From Xiphophorus maculatus (lineage: Eukaryota > Chordata > Actinopteri > Cyprinodontiformes > Poeciliidae), in the NCBI RefSeq assembly GCF_002775205.1, contig NC_036453.1, forward strand, positions 27,822,713 through 27,886,712: DNA of 64,000 nt, given 5' to 3'. Shown here one piece after another: positions 50,430 through 64,000 of the stretch. The notes beneath the pieces were generated by a model, which did no database searches, had not been told where the DNA came from, and was given only the letters and a program-made list of their open reading frames with translations. The position numbers and the translations under genes are program-made. Each line of letters begins with the position of its first letter. Position 1 is the stretch's first letter.

Positions 50430-53400
50430 GGTGGATGGTTTGGAGAGTAGGCAGGTTAAGCAACCATCCTCTTGGGACAGAGACACGGGAAACATTGCAT
50501 GGATGAAAAGGGATCAATGGATCAGAGGAGAGGAAGATAAGTCCAGAAAAAACCTCTGTAATTAGGACAAGACGTCAAATGACAGAGGCATGACAAGACT
50601 GATTGCTAAAGTAAATATAATGCCATAATTAAGTCAGTTAAATAGTATTGTGAAACAGCCAGTAATTTGTACTGTATAGATTTCCTTTAAATATTAATAT
50701 TGATGACTTGAATACATTTTACTTTGATTTTAGTTTGTATTTGAATATGTTTCTAATTAAAATCACTAGTTATTTATACCAAAGGCATCGCCTCCATAGC
50801 TACGTTACATTGACCTCTGTTTGCCCTTCCTTGAACACCCTGTTGTTTTGTAACATGTTTTGCGCTGTTGACATGCTAACCTGGAAACACACCATTAATG
50901 CATCACAAAAGCCTGTCTTTGTGTCAGCTGCTCTTTTAATCGTCTGCTCCATGCAGGTCGATGCCGGGAATCCAAAGATCTTCACTCACAAAAGTCTACT
51001 CCAGCCCTGAGGCTCCTGGCTCTGCCGAAAAGTCACTGATGGAGTCGGAGTGCTAATCTGTACAAGCTGGGTCATGCCGTGAACAAAAGCAGCCCTACTG
51101 TCTACACATTTTAAAGTTTACCATTAGTCAAACAACCACAATTTGAGTCCTTATGATTTTAGTGCAACTGCTGCAACCTGAAAAAGATATAATATGAACG
51201 TATGCTGTAAGGCACTGTGTGCTATCTGGGTACATTGTGCACAAAATAATTAAGGTTTAGCAAGGTTTTCTCCAGTTATCACTATTTAACTGCAGCTTTC
51301 CATCAATACGTCATAAAATCCTGTGTCACGAAAGAACATCCCGTTGTAACACCTCAATCCTTTTGTCCCAGACTGCATTGTGGTTACTGTTTCATAACAG
51401 TGGGCACCGGGAGGGGCAGAACCGTCTTCATTGTGTAAAACGTCTCAGTTCTGATTGAACAACACATGTAAATACGCTGTGTTGAAACTGCAACCCAATG
51501 AACTGACAGACATTCGTGCTGCTGTGATACGTACATCTCCTGTGGTCTACAACAAAATCTGTCATATCTTTGACTAGTTTTGATGAAGTGATGAAACTTT
51601 CGTCTGTCTATCGGTCGTGTCTTAGCGTCTTATTTTAGCCCCACTACTCATTCGTCATCAATCATGACTAAATATGTTGTGGTTATGATATCAGGAAGTA
51701 GATCCGCACGGAGAAATACCCCTCCCACACAATATTATTCAGCTGTTTTTCTTTTGTTCAACACTTAAACATAAAGAAAATATGACTAATTGTAGGATTA
51801 ATATAATTACATGAACACCTGATGTTTTGAATCACAACAAGATGTACAAAACGTAAACCTATGTGTTTTATTGATGAAATATCTGGAGTAATTTAAATAA
51901 AAGCATGTATTTGAATCGAAATCATGGCTCCACAAGACTGGGTGAAGCTGTGTTGGTCAAGGCACTAGATTGCTAATTTCCCCGACATGTTTATGAGTGT
52001 ATCATGACAGAAAGAAATGCACTGCATGTACGTAAAGAGAGATGACAGAACACACTAAAATATAATGAATTGCTGTGACAAACTGATTGTGTCGTGCGAA
52101 TAGTGGAAGTATGACCGTCTGAATCATCATTCCTGAAACTGCAAAAAAAGTATTGGAAACTGTTTACCCTCTGACCTTTAAGATTCAGAACAACAATAAC
52201 CAACGGAGAGTTAGTACCACACATACACACACGCACACGCACAAATATATTATATTAACATTTACGAGTTTGTATCCCTATCTTTATTAGGAGATTGTTT
52301 TGAGTTAATTTTACTTGCGTATCAATCAATCAATCAAATTTTATTTGTATAGCACATTTCAGCAGCAAGGCATTTCAAAGTGCTTTACATCATATCAAAC
52401 ACAGAAACACAACGCAACATAGAATCAACAATCAAAACACGACATTAAGTCAGGTTTCATCATTAAATTTAGTGTAAACGTAGTGTAATTCAAACCCTCA
52501 CAAACCAAATTCACATTTTAGTCTTCACACCAACCTCCAAACCAAAAAATAGTTTTCCACCTCAATGGGTTTCAGACCCATAAAAGTGATTTTAAAACAG
52601 AAAAAGTTTTAAAATGGTAACAAAAACCATAAAGCACAAATTTGCACTCATGCATCATTCAGTATCAAACCGACATGCTAATATTAACATCTCATAAAAA
52701 TCCCAGTTCTTCAAATAAATATTTGTGAAAGATACGTAAGATCCAAAACCTCACAATGCTGAAATATGTGATGAATTTTCAGACCAGCTTCTTCTTTTTG
52801 ATATGTTTTCCTTACAGAAAACATATCTTCCTCACTCTTTGCTATGTCTTTCTCATAATATAGACTTTGTTATGTCTGTGTTACGGGGAATCAGATCATC
52901 TTCCTGGAAATCTCTATCATATATTTACCCTTCTTCTGGATTTAAAATGTAAGAAATGTATTTATATATTTTTTAGTTGGTCTGCCTGCGACATGGAAAC
53001 ACACAGTATATTAGCATATTCAATATTCTGGAACTTTATCATATTTCATCACAGTGCAACAAACCTCAGTTTATTTTATTGTGATTGTACCAACACAAAG
53101 TGGCACAAAAGACATAAACACATAATTGTGTGAAGAAAAAGGTTTTCTCTTTTTTCCCACAAATCTAAAGATCATGTTTGTCGCACAAATTCTCATTTTC
53201 AACAACAAAATGTTCAGAAAACTTACAACAGAAAACAGTAAAACATCATAAAACAGTAAAAAAGAAAAAATCTAAATAATTACAAAAGTTTTCATTTCTT
53301 TTTTCTGCTGCAGTGAGATCAAGTAAAATTCTCCATTCTTTGATATTTACCATTTCTTGATTGTCTTTCTTATCTGAAGATTTACATGTAAATAAATTAC

Positions 53401-54392
53401 CTACTGTAACTAGCAGTAGGAATGATCTCAGAGTGGAAAATCTAAATAAAACTCCCCACGGCATTGTCTACCTAACTTTTTCTTCAGAGCCACCATGAAA
53501 ACATTTCCACTCTCTTTCCCTTCAGTCGAGCAAAGTTATACAATCTTACATACACAGCATGCATGCACAGGATCTGGACGCTGGTACAGGCTTAATTTAC
53601 TGTGACAAGCTGAATACTCTGGCATCAACGTAAAGCTGAACGAGAACATAACCTGAAGTCAGCCAGTCTCAGCTCTGCAGCTTGTAATTTGACAATTAAA
53701 CGTGTTTCTTGTGGTTCCTGTGGTTGTGTAATCAGATGAGTCCTGATTGCAGAACCCATCCCCATTTATTCACCCCAACAAGAGAGAAACACCACAAAAC
53801 CAGAAACGTTTTCTCTCTGTTTCTGCTGGTTAAATTACCTGTAATAACACAGCATGTAAGCGAGTGCAACCAAAAGCTTCTTCCAGCTGAGTAGTGCAAC
53901 CCTCCACCACCTGTTGCTGTGAGATACAATTTAGCTGACTGAAAGAACAAACAAGCGTTTTGGAAACAATTTAGAAAAACATGGACTAACTTGGGATGTT
54001 GTTGCATCATCGATGCATTTAACAAATATACAAAATGTGTTTTTTTCATCATGTCATTTTATTTTTATTACTTTTTCGTGCACACAGTCAAATAGTGCTG
54101 GAAGTGAGACATACAAAAATACTTTTTTTACAATTTGATTTGATTTATTTAAATAGAAACGCAAATAGCAACACAAACAAAGCAGACATAATTAAATGGT
54201 ACAAATAACACAAATGTAATACTTAAAAAAAACACTGTCATTAAAAAAATCCACATTAATAGAATACAAAAGGACAGATTATATTTCTAAAGTGTGGGAC
54301 AACACAACAACATAAAAAGGTTTTATTATTATAAATTATGTATTAAATTTTGGCATTAATTGAACCTTCATTGGTTTTCTTCAAAAGCTGAT
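50430..54392. other. Intergenic DNA between MMP-A and MMP-B
   Basis: No gene recognised. Contains the inverted LINE tail (52321-52480), a possible Tc1-like end (53030-53115), a short CA tract (52218-52240) and AT-rich DNA. No third MMP or MMP pseudoexon was seen between the two genes. Confidence 0.55.
52321..52480 (-). mobile_element. LINE 3' tail, inverted copy
   Basis: Starts with (ATCA)n, then ATAGCACATTTCAGCAGCAA and AGTGCTTTACA. It is the reverse-complement relative of the tails at 10486 and 44860, and lies between the two MMP genes. Confidence 0.65.
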
Positions 54393-56790
<2,398 letters not shown>

Positions 56791-56837
56791 GTTTCCTTGT
56801 TGAACTCAACTTGTGTCTCCCATCTGGAGGGAGCCGT

Positions 56838-56844
56838 TATAAAG
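56838..56844 (-). promoter_or_regulatory. TATA-like box of MMP-B
   Basis: The minus strand reads TTTATAA, 48 bp upstream of the MMP-B ATG, the same distance as in MMP-A. It is a weaker match to TATAAA than the MMP-A box. Confidence 0.45.
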
Positions 56845-57857
56845 GACCTGGACAGGGTGTGTTGAGCAACTACATACTTGAGAGAGTGACTCTTGACTCC
56901 TTTTATGGGTAGTAGAGGAAGTTTACAGCTGATTGTTCACCCCACACAAAATTTCCCCAAAACAAGACACTGTAATTATGACATGTGCTCTGTATTGTTG
57001 CAACACGTAGTATAGGAGGAGTTTTCCTATATCATAAAAAGAAACAAGCATTATAAATTCATAAGCAATATTGTAATTATTTTTCAGTGGTTAAAACTCT
57101 TTAAAAATCGATCTGTTCATACCAGAAATGAAGAATGCAGTAAGTCACTCAAAAAGTGTCAAGGATTTGAGTTCTTCCTGGAAAATGATACATATTTTCC
57201 AGGAATAACAAAAATAGGTATAATATATTGGATCCCATGATCAGTTTAGCCACTGAAGGTTGGGTTTATTGACCTTCGCAGGTTTTTATTGCTCAGACAA
57301 CATTGTATGCATTGAATTATTTTATAGTTTTGTATGTAAAAGAGTTGAAGACAATGTTCGACAAGTTCCTTATTATTTATTTATTGTGCTTTTTCTGCTT
57401 AGCTGATATTGGGTGTGGGAGGGAGCAAGCTCAGGAGAGAAACGGCTTCAGCTTGTTCTGTGAGATCCAAAAGATTTCATATGTCAGAATGAGGATAAAT
57501 AATCCGTACTCTGGGTTTCCTGCAGTAGCGAGATACCAGGAATCTTGAACTAGTTTGTGGCTGAAACTAGCCCACTACCAACAGGTGGCAATACACATTC
57601 ATTCATAACTCTGGATCTGCATGCAGAAGGTCAGAAGATAAAGAAGCCAGTCGTACCACATTATCCACATAAAGCAAGTATGTGAGCCAAAGATTCTCTA
57701 GTTACATGGACTTTAGTTAGTGGAAGATTTTATTAGTTACATCCAGCAGCTGCCAACAACGCCACCCCTCCTCAACCTTAAAATCTTAACCAATCTTGCA
57801 AATACTCCCTTTGTTAAGACATTTTTAACAGCGACATCAACAATGTTTCTCCTGACA

Positions 57858-57904
57858 TTTTAAGTTTATCTTAAAAACTCTAAGTTTTTAAGATAAACTT
57901 AAAA
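57858..57904. repeat. Near-loopless 22-bp hairpin
   Basis: Perfect inverted arms of 22 bp (left arm starts TTTTAAGTTTATC, right arm ends GATAAACTTAAAA) separated by three bases. Confidence 0.9.
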
Positions 57905-57942
57905 ACATGTTTTTCAAGAAACTACACGTTTTTCATATTAAA

Positions 57943-57960
57943 CCCCCCCCCCCCCCCCCC
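57943..57960 (+). repeat. Poly-C run (18 C)
   Basis: Eighteen consecutive C, soon followed by more C-rich sequence (ACCTCCCC). Lies 40 bp from the loopless hairpin. Confidence 0.98.
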
Positions 57961-58087
57961 ACCTCCCCGAAAGACATACACTTAGAATAGTGACGGTATT
58001 TCCAGCTAGAAAACATGCCTCCTCCTCCCCATGTCATTGTTCATGTTTCTGCTTGATGTGGGTTACACATGATGTATCCTCATGCTG

Positions 58088-58139
58088 ACTTGTCACATGT
58101 GCAATGCCATTCACCTTGTCACATGTGCAATGCCATTCA
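58088..58139 (+). repeat. 26-bp tandem duplication
   Basis: CTTGTCACATGTGCAATGCC plus ATTCAC occurs twice head to tail without mismatch. Confidence 0.9.
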
Positions 58140-58694
58140 CCATGGCGCAAGAAGACAGCAAACATTTTTATAATGAAAAATGAGAAAATTAGTAACGTAC
58201 AGTCACTTGGATGAGTAACTTTAAACTGATTACTGGTTTGATAATGTTTGCTTTGGAGAAGTTCCTTATTGTTGTAATTTCAAATACAAAGTCGGCATTA
58301 CAAGTTGAAACTGGGGACAGTCAGGAGTTGCTCCCATTTTCCCATCATCTTAGAAACAGCCCTTGTTTTAAATGTCCAAGGAATGGATAATAATAATGTC
58401 TTTAACAAATAACTTTTGAATGCGAACCATGTGCAACAGTACAATAAAATCAAATACTGTCTGATTTACTTCCACTTTTGTTTCCTTCTGACCATGCTTG
58501 CCAGCAACTTATCTCCTCTCTGCTATTTCTGTGCTCCCTTATTACTCATTTTTCTCGCAACCATAACACAACAAAGTGCCCAAAGTCACAGAAATAACGC
58601 AGTCCAGATCAGGATACGGTCTTTGTGCTACTAACTTGGAATTTGAAGAGATTCCAAGTTTCTTGGAAGATTAGTAGGATCTTCTAATCTTACT

Positions 58695-58728
58695 ATTAGA
58701 AGATTAGAAGATCTTCTAATCTTCTAAT
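58695..58728. repeat. 34-bp perfect palindrome
   Basis: ATTAGAAGATTAGAAGA followed directly by its complement. Pairing continues outward with one mismatch for several bases, and a second small hairpin (ACTTGGAAT/ATTCCAAGT) sits about 40 bp upstream. Confidence 0.95.
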
Positions 58729-58825
58729 AATAAGAAGATTAGATATAATAAGGCTGATATAAGGCTGATATATCAGGCTTATGATGTTATGATAAACATC
58801 AGGCTTTAACAAAAGTGATTTACTG

Positions 58826-58990
58826 GGATGTGCTGTGGTGGCGCAGGGGTTAAGCACAACAGACAGCCTTAGTCCTTGACGCGGATGTCGCAGGTTCCAT
58901 TCCTGGCCTGGCCATCTTTGCCGCATGTCTTCCCCTTCTCTCATTACCCACTTTTCTGTCAATTAACTATCAAAAAAGGCCACTAGAGCT
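58826..58990 (+). mobile_element. tRNA-derived SINE, copy 5
   Basis: Head GTGCTGTGGTGGCGCAGGGG, B-box-like GGTTCCATTCCTGG, then GCATGTCTTCCCCTTCTC. It is the only full copy of this family on the plus strand here. Confidence 0.8.
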
Positions 58991-61386
58991 AATGAAAGCT
59001 TAAAAATAAAAGGGCAAAGGTGAAATACAACCTGACAACAGCTGGCTGTGAAATTATTTCTTTAACAATTCCCTCAGGAGCAAATAGTTACCGATAAATA
59101 GGGGCTCGGTCGTCATTTTAACTTTTTTTTCATCTGGTGTACTCAGTGGATAAACTAATGGAACCCCCCACACAACAAGTATGCAGAAAAAAAGAAATCA
59201 TCTCAAGTTTTTCCCCCTCATCAGTTGTTTAAGACAGTCAGCTGACAGAACCGTGGAACCAGCCATTTTAATTTAAACAAATAATAATAGAGTGGGTTCT
59301 TTGGAAATATCTCTAATTTTTAAACACATGCACCGGGATGGCCTTTACAGTAGACGAGTGTTTTTATTTGGAATAATTGTGTTTTGAAACTAATGTCTTC
59401 AGCAACTTCTAAAGTCAGTGTGACTGCAAATGAAACAACCTCCTACAGGTTCAGTATCAGGGCAGATAATATCCCTGACTGCCAGAGGTCGCTATTGCTT
59501 TTCACATCACAAGTACGTCTCCATTAACACTCAGCTCCCAAGTAAAGACATGTAAGTCCCAAACTCAAGACATGCAACTCTTGAGTCAAACCCTAAACTT
59601 GTGTGGATCCACTGCCTGTGTTTGGGTTTTTCTTTCAAAACACAAAGACTTGGAGTGTAGATATAATAATAACATGAACTAGAAAATCATGACATTTTAA
59701 TGAAAGAAATACTGGAAATTTTACCATTTAATGTTATTATTGGGAAGTTTTCAGATTGCAGTGCTAACCGTTGGTATTAATTGCCAATTTATTATTTCAG
59801 GTTATAAATAATGTCTAAATAAAAACTTGAAATTCCATAAATAAGTATAAAAGTGATTCTTCAGGTCCCATGACTCAATTAGCTTTCAAGAAACACCTTA
59901 GTTTTTAAGATAACAATAACCACCTCTAAGTTGTTATGTTAACTAGTATTAATCAGGATCCTAAAAAAATGGAGCATATTATTGAATTAGCCAGCAAGGC
60001 TATTGGAGTTGATCAGGCATCTGCAGCTGAGCTGTACATTGAGCTGACATTTTAAAAAGAAGAATGAAATTCTTGTGGCTCCATCACATCCTCTGTTACT
60101 GAAGTTTGTCAGTGGCAATAGCAGTAGGTCTACAAAGAGAAATCAGGAAAATTTAGTCTTTTAATTCACCCCACTGCACATTTATACAACATCTTTAAAG
60201 GGATTTTTGGGTATCTGTTGTGTATGATTTTAGTTAAAGTTATCTGATTTCTTATCATGGTTGATAGTCCATATGTTTTACTTGAATTGCTGTTTGATCA
60301 CTTTGTAATGGAGTAAGAAAATTAATTCATCTTCATCACTTGTGTTAGTTCTGCAGTTTGTGGGTGGTTACTACAAACTGTCTGCAAATTTAAAAAACTT
60401 AAAAAATGACCAATTTCAGAAATGTAAAATAAACACTTTGTTTATTTTGGACCATTAGACCAAGGTCGTACTGGGACTCATCTTCAGCCTTCCATTTTTA
60501 AGCCACCCGCACAAGATGCTGCCCTGGGCGTTTGCCCATTTCGGCCATATTAGAAACCACCACTGAACCTGTGCTATTACTGCACACCGGTTCAATTAAA
60601 AACAAATTTAAAAAAAGGTATAACCAGCCCTTGCGACCCAGATATTAGACTGGTCAGTGGGATTTCCCCTTAACCTCCTGATTAGCAAATCCAGATCTGC
60701 ATTGGTCCCTGTGAATACAAATTAATTTATTTAATAAGTAAGCTGTAGCATAAATTTTGCATGAGAAATTTAGAAAGCAACAAACAACATTCCATCCTAA
60801 CCAACCCAATTAAGAAAAATTAAAAAATAAAAGATGCTCTCTGTTTCAGAGCATTTTGAGTTGACCTTATCATAAAATTCATTGCCACACATTTGTGGCA
60901 GCTCTGGCATTCTGTACAAAATGTTAATATAACAATTGGCAGCGCTCACATCAATGTCTAGGCAACTGCAAAAGGATCAGTCATAAGACATTTGGTTAAA
61001 TCTGTGTTACTAAAAGTGTCTTAATATTATTGCATAGTCAGGGCGTGTAAAGGGGGGGGAGTTAGGATAATTCCAAGATCCCCTGACTGACGGGGGTCCG
61101 TCGCAAAATAGTTTTTCTTCTTCATAGAAATAGAAGAAAAATTGGGGCCCTGTCAATTACAAAATTAATTATCTCGTCTTTTTAAAATTGTTTTTATCAA
61201 TAGAAATTAAATGTTACCCCTTCTAGACCAAAAAGCTCACATCCATATTTGCCCAGAACACCCCCGTAGATCTGCATGAAATGGTTCGTTCCTGCTTGGC
61301 GGCTTGCCGGTGTTCAGCAGAAGTCAGCAGAAGATAATAACGGCTATGGCAGTTACTATACTGCTAAGAAAAATTATAAAGTCAGG

Positions 61387-61990
61387 TTTTCAAAACCTGA
61401 GTGAAGTTGGCCCCCCCACCTTCTTCAAATTAGACAAAATTGGTGTCAATCAACTCGGCTACGTTTGTGCTGGTTTGTGCAGCAAAGATTTTTGTTTGTG
61501 CTGCTATCATTTTAAAGATATTAAGAAATGTTTTAGAGGTCATCAAAGGTCAACCAGCCCTCTTAATATCTTTAAAATGATAGCTGCACAAATGAAAGTC
61601 TTTGCTGCACGAACCAGCACAAATGTAGCCGAGTTGATTGACACCCATTTCGTCTGATTTGAAGAAGGTGGGGGGGCTGGTTGACCTTTTGACCTTTACC
61701 CTTTCCTTAATATCTTCAAAACCGAAGCAGCACAAACAAAAATCTTTGCTGCACAAACCAGCACAAACGTAGCCGAGTTGATTGACACCCATTTCGTCTG
61801 ATTTGAAGAAGGTGGGGGGCTGGTTGACCTTTGATGACCTCTAAAAACATTTCTTTATATCTTTAAAATGATAGCGGCACAAACGAAAATTTTTGCTGCA
61901 CAAACCAGCACAAACGTAGCCGAGTTGATTGACACCAATTTTGTCTAATTTGAAGAAGGTGGGGGGGCCAACTTCACTCAGGTGTTTTAC
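61387..61990. repeat. Fold-back array, one forward and three inverted units
   Basis: A unit of about 130-160 bp, recognisable by AACTCGGCTACGTTTGTGCT, TGTGCAGCAAAGATTTT and a run of G or C, occurs once forward (61398-61557) and about three times reversed (61561-61690, 61700-61836, 61837-61976). The outermost ends are complementary (CCTGAGTGAAGTTGGCCCCC and its complement). Several spurious ORFs of the form NQLGYVCAGLCSKDF arise from it on both strands. Confidence 0.8.
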
Positions 61991-62524
61991 AAAGGAGAAA
62001 GAGAAAAAAGACAAGAGGGTCCATTTGTAGCCCAGTTTTTCTCCAAGAGAGGTGGGTAGACTGTGAGAGATTATCAACCATTTAGCATAGTTAGCTTAGC
62101 TTAGCTACTGTTTGCCTCCATTTCACTAGCATTTAAAGAACAAAGGTAATAAAATCTACCAACATATTGATATGTTTAACTTGTACCTGTTACTACTCTT
62201 AACAACAGATGAGTCAGACAGCAGCAGCTCCAGCCACCATATCAGAATAATCCCTCCTCCCTGTCCCAGTGAAAACGGTGAGCAATACTGTGTTCAGTGA
62301 CAAGCTAGTTAGCATCATTGCAGGGAGTCTGTAGATTTTTCCTGCCTCACTGCTCTTTTTACAATTACACAACAAAACAGTATATTTATTAGTGACAGAA
62401 ATTCAAACAATCTTTATAAAATCATAATAAAAAACAGCCTGTTGTCATTAGCTTGCCTTGCTTGCATTTAAATGATTGATATCTGTTGCCACGTCCCTCC
62501 TGACCTGTCCCCATCTAAGTGAAA

Positions 62525-62770
62525 TTAAAGCTGAAGTATGTAACTTTTATTAACAAAAAGTACATATTTGTTAAGACTGTCAGTATGTTGAGAGATTATC
62601 TGAGAATAATTTAATTCCTCTGCCTCCTCCCAGTGACTCTAGAAACAACCAATCAGAAGCAGGAGGTGGGTTTTAGCGCTGTCAATCACAATCTGTAGCT
62701 GTCAGTAGTAGGTCAGGGAGGAGCTGGAGAAGATTCACCTTTTCACAGATTATCTGTCTCATAACAAACT
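62525..62770 (+). mobile_element. Truncated relative of the acat1-intron TIR element
   Basis: Left end TTAAAGCTGAAGTATGTAAC and interior CAACCAATCAGAAGCAGGAG match the element at 39061-39516. The right inverted end was not found. Confidence 0.6.
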
Positions 62771-64000
62771 CATGACAAGAAAGCAAGGGAGCTGTATGCA
62801 TTTAAAATTGTGCCACTTTTTATGGGTCAAATAGACTCAAGACATTGTAACAGCAGGTGGGCCCAATTAAATTTTTTGTCAAGGGGCCCAAGTTTCCTGG
62901 CGGCGCCCCTGTGCATAGTAGCTTATGTTTTGTTTGGTTGTGCAGATTTTTTTTTTTTTTTTCATTCTTTCAGTTCGGGCCCGCCTCCCTCTGCTGGGTG
63001 AAAAGGCTTCACCACCACTGGCTTGTCCTCCTGTTTTCATAGGAAGCAAAATGAAAGCAGTTAAACAACACAGGGTGTTCAAAGTTCCAGTTCAAGCGAC
63101 AGGAGGAGGAAATGCTGATAAAAGGCCAGAGGTATTCAGCAGGTTGGTTTATGTTACAGGTACAGTTCAGTTGTAACATGTTATGTTTGATATTGGATAT
63201 AAAGTATTTTAAAAGTAAACAACTCGAATCCTGAGGAAATCAAAAGTCTTTGGTGTAAAAGTGCAAGTCAATATTAAGTCTTGTGATTTCATCAAGTCAA
63301 GTCTAAAGTTATTAAACTTGTGACTCAAACTTGTAATTTGATTCCAAGTTCCATGAGTTGCGTTAACACCTCTGCAAACTAGTAAAATGCAAAATCAGTT
63401 GATCAAGCTCCCGATTCTGTTTTAAAAACATCATTTGTGCTAAGTGTTATGGTGGAAAAGTCAAAATAGTTGTAAATATTTTATATATTTACATGTTTTA
63501 TATGTTTACAGCCATAGTAAGAATCAATATTTCAGACTAAATTGAATTGAACTTTTATCCAAGTTTGCATATTTGTGTTGAACTGATAAAAAGAAATTGT
63601 TTCATCTTATAGAAAGTCATTAAACAATCAGAATCACATATTTGATCATAACACATTTATTTCATTTAGATGACCTGGTGAATGAAAACATGTAAAAACT
63701 AATTTTGGGTATAACATGTCAGGGGATCAACGTTATAGTCATGTGCTTTTCATGAAGAAATTGGTTGGTTTCAAATGATAATAACTGAATTTACAAAAAT
63801 ACACAAAACTGCATTTTTTATGGTGTAATTCTATTTGTAATATTACTTTGTTGAGGCAGTCAAAAGGCCCACATTTGTACAAAGAATGTAATAAATTAAC
63901 TTATAAAAAGCAAATAACACAAAAAAGGGACTGTCCAATAATCTTAATAAATTATAATAAAAATAAAGTTAGAATAACTTAAAAAACCATTTTTGGCATA

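Larger units (their letters stand above)
56850..64000. other. Repeat-rich DNA upstream of MMP-B
   Basis: No recognised gene. Holds hairpins at 57858-57904 and 58695-58728, a poly-C run (57943-57960), a 26-bp tandem duplication (58088-58139), one SINE, the fold-back array at 61387-61990 and a truncated TIR element. 59100-60900 and 63150-64000 show nothing I can name. Confidence 0.55.

Noticed and set aside
61304-62077. Repeated NQLGYVCAGLCSKDF peptides on both strands
   Set aside because: They arise from the fold-back array. The same peptide on both strands simply follows from inverted units.
62210-62275. Short plus-strand exon candidate beginning ATGAGTCAGACAGC
   Set aside because: Stops after 12 codons, before the possible donor. 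No support for a gene.

Overview
This is a vertebrate nuclear window, almost certainly from a ray-finned fish. The genes are split by GT-AG introns, the proteins read as clear vertebrate orthologues, and the intergenic DNA is AT-rich and full of typical fish repeats (tRNA-derived SINEs, Tc1-like remnants, short TIR elements, LINE 3' tails). I cannot name the species.

All four recognisable protein genes lie on the minus strand. From low to high coordinate they are: a TMPRSS2-like type II transmembrane serine protease (25128-33417, plus a tentative first exon near 36.6 kb); mitochondrial acetyl-CoA acetyltransferase acat1 (37455-44051); and two tandem collagenase-type matrix metalloproteinases, MMP-A (46764-50374) and MMP-B (54393-56790). 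I rebuilt every exon by hand. Every junction keeps phase, giving 431, 420, 770 and 472 residues. Human ACAT1 and the MMP cluster both lie on 11q22, so acat1 beside collagenases fits conserved linkage. The three protease genes would act at or outside the cell surface. acat1 is a metabolic neighbour with no evident functional link.

Region by region: 1-8.7 kb has no recognisable gene, only repeats and a TATAA microsatellite. 8.7-9.4 kb is CpG-rich, with a possible plus-strand transcription start and exon-like segments that may continue to 20.6 kb. 9.4-25 kb is mostly repeats, including two identical 228-bp copies with terminal hairpins, plus a small CpG-rich promoter-like patch at 22.5 kb. 25-37 kb is the TMPRSS2-like gene, whose introns carry three SINEs and several DNA elements. 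37-44 kb is acat1. 46.7-57 kb is the MMP pair. 57-64 kb is repeat-rich, with hairpins, palindromes and a fold-back array.

The most striking feature is in MMP-A. Its hinge exon contains 24 tandem copies of a 39-bp unit, which in the verified reading frame encode 24 x 13 residues rich in Thr, Ser and Gly (consensus [13 protein letters not shown]). This would turn the usual ~20-residue hinge, as seen in the neighbouring MMP-B, into a mucin-like stalk of over 300 residues between the catalytic and hemopexin domains.
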